Shown: in pieces, positions 55,311 to 64,000 of the stretch
Layout of the letters: each line of letters opens with the position of its first letter
How positions within the stretch are numbered: position 1 is the first letter of the stretch
NCBI GenBank assembly: GCA_030340625.1
Contig: JAOPHQ010002303.1
Coordinates: forward strand, 43,501 to 107,500
Direction of reading: 5' to 3'
Origin: Merluccius polli
Lineage: Eukaryota > Chordata > Actinopteri > Gadiformes > Merlucciidae
Length of the DNA stretch: 64,000 nt
The notes under the pieces: generated by a model
Databases searched by the model: none
Told to the model about the DNA's origin: nothing
The model's input: only the letters and a program-made list of their open reading frames with translations
Made by a program: the position numbers and the translations under genes

Positions 55311-57536
55311 TCCAGCACAGTTAGAAATGTAAGCTTTTATATTTAGGATAAGATATATTTTACTGTATACGCAACACGTATCCTGACGTTGATCCTAAGT
55401 GCCAAACGTAGAGGGGTTACAATAAAGGCCCTTAAATTGTATGACTGTTACATTTTTCTGCCTATTCTTTTCCCATGGTTTTGCGTCCAAGTCACGTGAC
55501 TTTCAAGATTCACGTGACTTTTTCAGATTCCACAGGACTCCCTTGTGACGTCACTCCGTCTGACGGATCAAACCCTCGCCCACTACACGTCTGAGGTTGA
55601 TTTGCTGATCAACACATTATTCCGTGGCAGCGGGAGAAACTAATGTTGACAAAGTGACGAGTTACGATCGGATGTTTGTCCTATTGGTTAGTTACTCTAT
55701 GTTTTCTCTCTCTGATTCCTGCACCATGTTTCAATGACGTCAGGTTGCTAGGGGCTACAGCTGACAGACGCCGTGACCACCTGGGAGGACCTATCAGCCG
55801 GAAGTACTGTCCTTACTGTACTACTGTTTATGTTATAATGTCATAATATTGTTGACAATAAAAAAAATAAAAATAAAACTATTATTGTCCCACACCACAA
55901 TGTATGTCCCACAAGGTGAACTCCAAACAATTCATGTTTATCCAATTCATGGACAAACAAAGCAGCTGGAAACACGTCTAAAACACTTGAAATAGAATGT
56001 AGCCTATATTTATATTTTTACAACATCAATCTCCCTATTATATGAACAAAATATGATCAGGTTATACTTTCTCTCTTGAAAACGGGCAAAACGCTAACCC
56101 TAACCCTAACCCGGAAAATGAATTTAAAAAACTACAAACGTTCGGAAAATGCAATACACTCAAGAGTGCGGCGCCATGTTTTTTCCGCCATTTTTTTTGT
56201 AGGCTAGTTCTAAAATGTTTAGTTTACGTTTTCCCTATTATGTGAAAATGTGTCAAGGAACTTCGCAAGTGTATTATATGTTTTAGGGACCGGGGAGCAC
56301 ATTTATTTAGTCAGATTTCATTTTTACTATTGTTAATTGGGTGAAATCTGGTTTTGACCTTACCCAGTAGCGCCCCCTAATGGTTTGGCAAAGGCCACAA
56401 AGGACATGATAGAAGAAGTCAAGAGCTTTCCAAAAATGTTTTCCCCATGTTTGTATCACATTGTGTTGCTTTTCTGTAAGCCTTTAAAAGAGCCTTAGGT
56501 TCAAGGTTCAAAGGGCATTCCTGAGGAGCAGGAACCATCCAGAATGTCCACAGTGGCAGATCTGTATTCTGCAGATCAAGACCTTTCCAATGGTGTCTTC
56601 ATTGTCATCCTACGACAAAGTTTCATTTTTATCTGCTCACTGAGAAGGCACTTACTGATGTGTACTTTCTCAGAGCCTATATAGAGCCAAGATGGATAAA
56701 ATCACTAAAACATATTTTAAGGGATATTTAGTGGCAAAATGTGTTCAACATATTGATGGTGACCTTATCCTTAGTCATGCTTTTCAATTTGGAGCAGTTT
56801 AGACCCCATTTACCCCTTAAATGATTCATATAGCCTACATATTTCCATATTACTTAATATGACCATTTATAGCCATTGTGTTCCCTTCCCCAGGGCTGAC
56901 AGGATTGCCCTGGATGAACAATATGGTAATGCGAATGTATGTCTGTGTGTAGTTACATTTTTACCCACAGTTGTTTTTAATTGACCAAGATATGAGCTTT
57001 TGAAAGAAAGTAGGCCTCTGCCATAGTAACATAAGGGGCTTTAGGACTACAAAAAACATGGCGCCGCACACTTCAGTGTATTGCATTTTCCGAACGTTTG
57101 TAGTTCTTTAAATTCATTTTCCGGGTTAGGGTTAGCGTTTTGCCCGTTTTCAAGAGAGAAAGTATAACCTGATCATATTTTGTTCATATTATAGGGAGAT
57201 TGATGTTGTAAAAATATAAATATAGGCTATATTCTATTTCAAGTGTTTTTAGACGTGTTTCCAGCTTGTCCATGAATTGGATGAACATGAATTGTTTGGA
57301 GTTCACATTGTGGGACATACATTGTGGTGTGGGACAATAATAGTAAAAGAATAGGCAGAAAAATGTAACAGTCATACAATTTAAGGGCCTTTATTGTAAC
57401 CCCTCTACGTTTGGCACATTGGACCAACGTAGTCAGGGTACGTGTTATTTTGCGCGTGACGTATAATAATGTCCATCTTACAGTAAAATATATCTTATCC
57501 TAAATATAAAAGCTTGCATTTCTAACTGTGCTGGCT
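55311..57536. mobile_element. Foldback-type element with long inverted arms
   Basis: The arms face each other: CCAGCACAGTTAGAAATG (about 55313) with CATTTCTAACTGTGCTGG (ending about 57534), through to TGCGGCGCCATGTTTT with AAAACATGGCGCCGCA. Each arm is about 480 bases once the extra 406 bp in the left arm (55472-55877) are removed. The arms carry telomere-like CTAACCCTAACC near their inner ends. The 0.87-kb centre (56180-57049) has no recognizable gene. Confidence 0.75.
55472..55877 (+). mobile_element. 406-bp insertion with an A-rich end in the left arm
   Basis: Present only in the left arm; the right arm is continuous across this point (ATTCTTTTACTATT). It ends AATAAAAAAAATAAAAATAAA, suggesting a retroposed sequence. 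The family is not recognized. Confidence 0.6.
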
Positions 57537-58087
57537 TTAAAAGGTACACATCCCAGACAGCAATTAGATCTGGGCCAGATCCGTTCTCGAATCAGCAGAT
57601 TCGCTCAGCAGTCACACTCATTATGCAGATCTGCACCAGCTCCGCGCCAGACGTGTCTGTATCTCTGACTGCGACAGTCTGTCCGGCGGGTGCGGACCTG
57701 ATCCGGAGCAGATGCGCAGACCGGACGCGCCATATGAATTTAGTCCGTCCTCTGGGTGCGGGCCTGATCCGGGGCAGATGCGCAGACCGGACGCGCCATA
57801 TGAATTTAGTCCGTCCTCTGGGTGCGGGCCTGATCCGGGGCAGATGCGCAGACCGGACGCGCCATATGAATTTAGTCCGTCCTCTGGGTGCGGGCCTGAT
57901 CCGGGGCAGATGCGCAGACCGGACGCGCCACAACTAAACGGCTCGACAATTTGTTTTTATTCGAAAGTCTCAGTCTCAACTTTGCAGTGGAGGACTGCAG
58001 ACTGCACCGTCTTTGCGGTTATTGGTAAGTGCATTTAAACTGATGTTGGTGTCTTGTTAGTCTGTTAAATATTTATATTAAACATAT
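57537..58087. repeat. 66-bp minisatellite and flanks
   Basis: The words GATGCGCAGACCGG start at 57711, 57777, 57843 and 57909, giving a 66-base period over almost four copies. Because 66 is a multiple of three, frames stay open on both strands; no gene is inferred. A donor-like GGTAAGTGC lies at 58024. Confidence 0.9.
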
Positions 58088-59146
58088 TAGGGATGGGCAT
58101 AATTCATCGATGATCGATCATTGATCGTTAAGAAATGTGTCGATCAATTTATATTGTTATCGATCAAAAGGAGTTGTGTTGCATAAGCGAGTCTTGAAGC
58201 GGTGCCCGGTGATCGCGGCTTTAGTTCCCCGTGTCTGATCGCTGTAATTCGGAGCGTGAATATCGGTTGAATATCAAATATATTTCTAACTTTAAAAAAC
58301 ACTTTAGTGTTTTTTAAGCCGATAGTCGCACATCCCTCGTAACTACGCCGTGAAGGTGAACCCTCCCGGACTCCGCTATTAACATGAACCGCTCCGCCGG
58401 AGGAGCCACACATCCACACGCACCGGACACCACAATACAAACACACATGTTTTACATTTGATTGCTTTTAAATAAAGTTGTGTGCAGTTATACGGTTAAA
58501 TACGATTATTGATTTCATGACCGATCGCGTACTGCGGTCAAGACAGCCGTCTCTCTCGGTTCGCGTGGTCAAGCCAGCCGCTCCAACATTTTCAATATTT
58601 CCATAACTGACATTTTAACAAAACGTTCAGCCTCATATATGTTTTCTGACTAAGGTATTGCTTTTAGATAGTTCATGCAATTGTTTCTAAATGTGTGGCT
58701 CGAGCCTTTTCCGAGCGCCGGCTGCATATTGTATAGGCATATGTCGGCCTTTTTTCCCCTTTTTTCAAAACAGTTATACAGTTCAATGCCCACTTTTACT
58801 GCCTTGTTTGATTATTATTGGCCGATAAGTAGGCTACTTATTGTGATTGGAATACAGATGTAGTCTTGTTGAATCGTTTCCAAACCTTTAAGAGCGCATG
58901 TAGGCGCATTGTTCGGCTTTTACGAGGCCTATAACCAGGGACGGGCTGCCATAGGGAGGTTCGGCCGGACGATTTCAGGCCGATTATTTTGTATTTTTTA
59001 TTTTGTGTATTATTATTTTTGGGCCGGTCCAGGACTGTCATAATACGTCGGTCGTAGGTCCGGGGTGCGCTACAAACGCCCCCCCCCCCCCATCGATAAT
59101 TCTAGCGATGATCGATCAAGGACATTTCTTAAAATGCCCATCCCTA
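58088..59146. mobile_element. hAT-like non-autonomous element (about 1.06 kb)
   Basis: The ends TAGGGATGGGCAT and ATGCCCATCCCTA are inverted and continue into ATCGATGATCGATCA-type words on both sides. No transposase frame. A clear 8-bp target duplication was not found. 54086-54831 is a truncated relative. Confidence 0.7.
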
Positions 59147-59784
59147 GTATGTGATATGTGTTTATGGATTGAATTTAAGTGTGATAGGTCAATTGGCCCG
59201 TTGTAGAATGCTATGCTGAGGCACGTGAGTGTGAGAACAATGCAACGGTGTGACGCCCGTCCCGTATCTAGCTGAATGTGATCATTGAGTCTGCACGCAG
59301 CCTTATTAAAGTTGCATTCTGTAATGTTAAGATGATTTTGATGGATGAACATGAGCTAAATAAGTTCACTTTTTGTATATTTCTTTGGATGACATTGTGT
59401 ACTGACTGAATTAGTTTAGCTTAGGCCAAAAGAGTAACCAAATAATGATATGACTATAAAGTGTCAAGTAAAATGTTGATTATTTCAAGAGTTTTTGTAT
59501 TGTATTAATAGAGTTCCTGTTGCATGAAAATATATATGCGCTATGCTATGTGTAAACGGGGTCTAAGAATTTTTCAGGTGAATGTTTTGAATATGTCTCA
59601 TTTCTCTGTACTGTGCCCTTTAGGATTTGTCCGGGTCCTGCCCCCTTTGCAAACTGTGATGTAAGTTCTCTTCAGTTATTTTCAATGTTTTTGCACTTGA
59701 CACATGGTCTCGCCACACACGTGTACATTGGATTTAAGGATTTTTTGTTGTTGTTGTTTTGCAAATTCTAACAGCTTGCGAAGG
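59147..59784 (+). promoter_or_regulatory. Leader region of the second transposase gene
   Basis: A possible 37-base leader exon lies at 59624-59660, bounded by CCCTTTAG and GTAAGTTC. The next acceptor is TTCTAACAG at about 59774, ten bases before the transposase ATG. The promoter itself was not identified. Confidence 0.4.
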
Positions 59785-61827
59785 ATGGATTCAAGAGAAG
59801 CATTCCTCTCTGGTGCTGCCATTAGATGGAGAGCGCGTAAAGGTGTTGAGAAACAGCTTCAACAAATTAGGGACATGCACAGCGAAAGCTTTGCTTCCCA
59901 GTGTGGTAGTATAGTGGAAGAACAGCCTGGATTGCACTCACAGCAGAGTGACATGGAGGAGATTGGGAATGAGATGATGATAGAGGAGGACATTGTTGTG
60001 GGCACATCACATTTTGACCAGCAGTCCTTTAGAATGGATCTGCCTGAGGAGGAGTCTGAATCAGACCAAGATGCAGATGAGACAGATCAGGCCTGCAACC
60101 TAGGTGAAAGTCTCCGTAACTGGGCCTTAACTTTTGGAGTCTCCCTGGTAGCTCTTACAGCTCTTCTTGGCCTGTTGAGACTCCATCACCCTGATCTCCC
60201 CAAGGATGCACGAACCCTCCTTAAGACTAAGGTCACATACAACATTGAAAAAAAATGTGAGGGCCTTTATTATTATATTGGCATCCTGTCCTCCTTTAAG
60301 GAGAAACTACACCAGGCATTTGAGTCATTTGAAAATGGCTGCACATTTAAACTACAGATTAACATCGATGGATTGCCCTTATTCAAGAGTAGTGGGATTC
60401 AGGTGTGGCCAATTTTAGGATGTTTGCTAGGTTTTCCAATTAAAGAACCTGTTGTGATTGCATTGTTCTGTGGACCACAAAAACCAAAGCCAGCAGAAGT
60501 CTTTTTGGAAGATTTTGTTTCAGAGCTGAAAAAGTTGGAGAGTGGAATTGACTTTGAGGGCAAAATGATTTTTGTTAAGTTAGATTCTGTCATATGTGAT
60601 ACACCTGCCCGGGCTTTTGTAAAAAATATAAAGAGTCACAACGGATATTTTGGATGTGATAAATGTGCCCAGCAAGGAGAATATCTATCTAGCAGAATGA
60701 CCTTTCCCTTAGACTCTTGCCCACTCAGGACAGATGAATCCTTTGCCCAAAAACAAAATGAAGAACATCACCAGGGCCCAAACCCTTTCCAAGGGTTGAA
60801 CGTAGGGATGGTATCTCAGTTTCCAGGTGATTATATGCACTCTGTTTGTTTAGGTGTCGTTAGGAAACTTCTGAACATTTGGCTTAGAGGAGCTCTCAAA
60901 TTCCGCTTACCTTCCTCCACTGTCAACCGGATGTCTGATTGCTTAACAGGGTTGCGCAGCTACATTCCTTTGGAATTTGCGAGGAAACCAAGAACATTGC
61001 GGGACCTTGATAGGTGGAAGGCCACAGAATTTAGAATGTTTTTGTTATACATCGGGCCTGTCATTCTGCCGTCATATTTGGACACAAATATATATCAAAA
61101 TTTTATGCTGCTGTTTTCCAGTATTGCGATTTTAGTTAATCCAACATTGTCCTCGCTGCACTGGCAGTATGCTGATACACTGCTCCGTATGTTCGTGACA
61201 CATTTTGGCCAACTATATGGCAAGGAGGCCCTTGTCTACAACGTCCATTCATTGGTGCATTTGGCCCAGGATGTGAGGCAGCATGGTTGTCTGGACAACA
61301 TCTCAGCTTTCCCGTATGAAAACCACCTTCAAAAGTTGAAGAAACTTGTAAGGAAACCTGAACGCCCCCTGCCGCAAATGTTACGTCGATTGTCTGAGCA
61401 GAATCAAATCATGAAGTTATCAATAAATAAATCTGTCTCATTAAAAAAGGCTCATTTTGTTGGACCAGTTCCCAATGAGCTTGCCTCTAGAGGAGTGAAA
61501 GGGCAGTACAGCGAAATGGTTGGTGACCAGTGGACCATCAAAATCTCGACAGGAGATAATACATTTGTCATTAATGGAGACATTTGCAGGGTGTACAATG
61601 TTGTTGACTGTACTGATGCAACATATATTGTATATAAAAGGTTTTGTAATAAGTCTGTGTTCTTCACCTATCCATTTAGTTCAGACTTTCTGAATATCTT
61701 CTCTGTCTCTTTGTTATCGGAGCATTATGTGTTTGCCAAAGTGTGTGCAGTTGCACATAAATGCGTATTACTTCCCCATAGGGGAGGTTTTGTGGCAATA
61801 CCTATTCAACACTTGGTGAGACACTAG
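59785..61827 (+). CDS. Second TNP2-like transposase (680 aa)
   Basis: Start chosen at MDSREAFLSG, just after a splice acceptor. The frame is open upstream to 59704, but that stretch (MVSPHTC...) looks intronic. After an acidic N-terminus (about 50-115) come the family marks: NIDGLPLFKSSG with D195, WPILG, DTPARAFVK, HNGYFGCDKC, DYMHSVCLGVV at 349-359, then NVHSLVHLAQDV near 486 and FPYENHLQKLKKLV. These are the TNP2/transposase_21-type features also found in DUF4218-containing proteins. It differs from the transposase at 47672-50326 in lacking zinc fingers and in being only distantly similar. Nuclear DNA transposition is the expected role. Unbroken frame. Confidence 0.85.
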   Translation: MDSREAFLSGAAIRWRARKGVEKQLQQIRDMHSESFASQCGSIVEEQPGLHSQQSDMEEIGNEMMIEEDIVVGTSHFDQQSFRMDLPEEESESDQDADETDQACNLGESLRNWALTFGVSLVALTALLGLLRLHHPDLPKDARTLLKTKVTYNIEKKCEGLYYYIGILSSFKEKLHQAFESFENGCTFKLQINIDGLPLFKSSGIQVWPILGCLLGFPIKEPVVIALFCGPQKPKPAEVFLEDFVSELKKLESGIDFEGKMIFVKLDSVICDTPARAFVKNIKSHNGYFGCDKCAQQGEYLSSRMTFPLDSCPLRTDESFAQKQNEEHHQGPNPFQGLNVGMVSQFPGDYMHSVCLGVVRKLLNIWLRGALKFRLPSSTVNRMSDCLTGLRSYIPLEFARKPRTLRDLDRWKATEFRMFLLYIGPVILPSYLDTNIYQNFMLLFSSIAILVNPTLSSLHWQYADTLLRMFVTHFGQLYGKEALVYNVHSLVHLAQDVRQHGCLDNISAFPYENHLQKLKKLVRKPERPLPQMLRRLSEQNQIMKLSINKSVSLKKAHFVGPVPNELASRGVKGQYSEMVGDQWTIKISTGDNTFVINGDICRVYNVVDCTDATYIVYKRFCNKSVFFTYPFSSDFLNIFSVSLLSEHYVFAKVCAVAHKCVLLPHRGGFVAIPIQHLVRH

Positions 61828-62204
61828 TGGCTGTCTTTGTCCTGGGTATGACATTAAACTGCATCCCTGGGCAGGTGGAGCTCATTAGCCTTGGTTGGTA
61901 GTTCACCTAGGAGAAGGAAAACTCTGATTTCAAACCCCCACTGCCTTGATCCAGTTTTACATTTTTGGGTAGGGTGTTTTCTTACCTATTTTTTTATGTA
62001 CATGTAAGTACACTTTCATGACCCGTAACATTTATTTTGTAAATAAACATGCGTACACAACAGACACACAGTAATATACATTGCTGATGAAAAGTATTCA
62101 CCAATCATACTTGAAACCTGATTATTTTCAGGGGGCTGGATAATGCTTTTTTAAAGGCACTGTAAATGTCTAATGCTAGGTTTTCTTTCTGTCTCTCTTT
62201 AAAG
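61828..62204 (+). other. Region between transposase and companion gene
   Basis: Non-coding; ends in a pyrimidine tract TTTTCTTTCTGTCTCTCTTT and AAAG, a good splice acceptor, one base before the companion gene ATG. Confidence 0.6.
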
Positions 62205-63890
62205 AATGTTCTGTGTTGTGCAATATACAAACAAGTCAGTAGCGGTGGTGCCTAAATTGTGGTACAAGGACGGGTATACTCTCTGGCCAACTTACACAAG
62301 CGACGAGAGAATTCATAGAGCTGTGAAGTTCGCCGAGGTGCCAGGCCAAGACTGGACAAAGCATCCTGTTCGACTTCTCAAGAGTTATGGTATACATTTT
62401 TGAATCATCTAGTTGTTATAAGTACCTTGTACTGTGTCTCCCAATAGCCAACAGTGACTATGTTGATAATATCTCAATTCAAGATTAATTAATGTTGGTG
62501 ATTTACCTATGTAAATGTTGTTTTAGATGACTTCATGTCAGCCTGGCATGGCATGAAGCAGTCACTGACCTGTGACACATCAGAACTAGATTCTGATGAG
62601 GAAATTGAGGCAGGGGGTCGAGGCAAAAGACCTCACAAACCCATGTAAGAGAGAATCATGTTTATGATATTTGACACATTTAAATGGATTTTATTTGTCA
62701 TATACATGGAAATACTACTGTAAGACATGTAGTGAATTAGCATTTGGATGTTCAAGTTTTCTGTGCAGGGGTGAAAGAAAGAAGGATCAGGAAAGTAATT
62801 TAATAATTAGCAAAGAGGGGAGTATAAGTGCAAAATGTCCACAGTGGATGTAAAAAGGGGTGCAAATAAAATCGATATGCATCGGTATCGGGTTTTACCA
62901 TGCAGTATCGAATGGAATCGCATCGAATCGCTTTTTATCAACATGTATCCAGATACGAATCGGATCATCTTTAAGATGAGAGATTCACACCCCTATTGGA
63001 GATCTCTGTAGAGTCTCCTCCATGCGGTCTACTAGAAAGACACAGGGAACCCACATTGAATCGAATTGCATCGAATCACATCGAATTGAATCACTTTTTG
63101 TCAACGTGTATCTTTTCTTGTATCGTGCTCATGTATCAAGATACACATCAAATCATGTTTCACACCCCTAGTGTTAGTGAAAGAGGTGCTAGTGTGTGAA
63201 AGTGCAAGTGTCAGTCTAAGTGAAGTGTGTTTCTCTCCTAAAAATTAGCCACCATTATGGTGATACAGAGGAGAGTGACCTAGAGCCTGCATCAAAGAAG
63301 GCACCTACTCCACAACACCGGCCATCTTTAGGACCCCCATTAAGATGGTACATATAACCAGTATTTGTTCATTTAAGAGTTTTTGGTTTTCCGATTGTAA
63401 ATTGCAAATCAATTAATTATTAACTATTAAATTGGTGTTTTGTTTAACTCTTCGGTACCAAATATCACTAAAATATCTCCCTTAAAACCCATCCCTTATG
63501 TTTTATGTTTATTGTTTAGCAACCAAGCATCAGGGCCATCCTACTTTGCACAAGCTCCACCTCCACCACTCTTCCCTCCAGTGACACCCTCATTTTCTCC
63601 ACCTCCACCACTCGACCCTCCAGTGACATCGTCATTCTCTACACCTCCACCACTCACCCCGCCAGTGCCATCCTCATGTTCTCCATCTCCACCACTCTAC
63701 CCTTCAGGGCCCCCCTCCTTTTCTGCACCTCCTCATAGGCTGGTTAATACAGACATGTCACTACATCATCAACCTCCTCCCAGGATGTTTTCTGATGGCT
63801 TGGCAACTAATTATAGTGAAGGAGCCACTGAAGTTTTTATGCCCAGCCTCAATATGGGCCGTTCTGGGAAGGAGCCAATAATATGTACAC
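62205..63890 (+). CDS. Spliced companion gene of the second transposon, partial at the 3' side
   Basis: Four coding exons with GT-AG junctions and consistent phase: 62205-62389, 62527-62644, 63249-63347, 63520-63890; the last ends at GTAAGT, so more exons lie beyond the window. Exon 1 starts MFCVVQYTNKSVAVV and has the pattern LWYKDGYTLWP...VKF...WTKHPVRLLKSY. It resembles the N-terminal part of DUF4806-type proteins found beside such transposases, a link made from memory. Exon 2 is acidic (SELDSDEEIEAGG). Exon 4 is proline-rich with three to four copies of a PPPL-x-PPV-type unit. Function unknown; probably an accessory protein of the element. Confidence 0.7.
62855..63175. mobile_element. MITE-like sequence in the second intron of the companion gene
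   Basis: GGGGTGCAAATA near the left and TCACACCCCTA at 63162-63172 are roughly inverted ends. The inside has repeated ATCGAATCG/ATCGAATTG words and a second TCACACCCCTA at about 62986, so two short related copies may be joined. Confidence 0.5.
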
Positions 63891-64000
63891 GTAAGTGAAT
63901 TATCGAATTGCGCAGACATAGCATTAACAACTTAACATATGCTTACACAATGTTGAATCACATGAACCATATCAACAAAACAAATACGGATCATTTTAAC
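63891..64000. other. Start of the next intron of the companion gene
   Basis: Begins with the consensus donor GTAAGTGA; no acceptor before the window ends. Confidence 0.6.

Noticed and set aside
57592..57937. Repeat protein on either strand over the 66-bp minisatellite
   Set aside because: Open frames follow from a repeat length divisible by three; composition is the same on both strands.

Overview
The window is eukaryotic, almost certainly from a teleost fish. Genes are intron-split, long TG/CA/GA microsatellites are abundant, and the mobile elements belong to families typical of fish genomes: Ty3/Gypsy LTR elements, CACTA/EnSpm-type and PIF/Harbinger-like DNA transposons, and hAT-like and foldback elements. 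I cannot name the species.

Layout. (1) Positions 1-53642 hold a head-to-tail tandem array. Its module is about 3.6-3.9 kb and carries one intronless minus-strand seven-transmembrane receptor gene. The module joints are (TG)n(GA)n microsatellites, and a (CA)n tract lies inside each module. Six receptor copies are visible: copy 1 (6173-7040, frameshifted), copy 2 (19199-21511, split by a transposon), copies 3, 4 and 5 (25011-25889, 28919-29797, 32542-33420, intact, 292 aa), and copy 6 (37641-38507, 288 aa, last residues supplied by a transposon). One further module (22315-23065) has lost its receptor by internal deletion. (2) The array has been invaded several times, each insertion hitting one module only, so the insertions postdate the duplications. 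They are a Harbinger-type MITE (1455-2021), a minus-strand Gypsy element lacking integrase (2451-5941), a complete Gypsy element with a PNMA-like gag (7793-16907), a 1.4-kb terminal-inverted-repeat (TIR) element inside receptor 2 (19355-20789), another inside the 3' end of receptor 6 (36225-37665), and a 1.7-kb solo-LTR-like sequence (38799-52988). The last is itself split by a 12.45-kb CACTA/EnSpm-like transposon (40492-52941).

(3) The 12.45-kb transposon looks autonomous. On the minus strand it has a TNP2-like transposase with four zinc fingers (47672-50326), followed 71 bp downstream by a five-exon SAM-domain gene (44041-47600) whose predicted exons join into one open frame of 538 codons. 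Nested in it are a hAT-like element, a 65-bp tandem repeat and a 211-bp TG...CA element with tRNA-like Pol III boxes. (4) From 53643 on, the array is replaced by a patchwork of short hAT-like elements, a large inverted repeat and a 66-bp minisatellite. A second TNP2-like transposase gene (59785-61827, plus strand) follows, with its own spliced companion gene (62205-63890, running off the window).

How the parts relate. The host content is a chemoreceptor-like receptor cluster that expands and decays through tandem duplication, microsatellite-bounded exchange and transposon hits. The two TNP2-type elements share a design: transposase first, then a second gene whose first coding exon starts at a splice acceptor 1-2 bases before its ATG. 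This suggests both products come from alternative splicing of one transcript, as known for plant Spm. All calls rest on reading the sequence; no database search was run.
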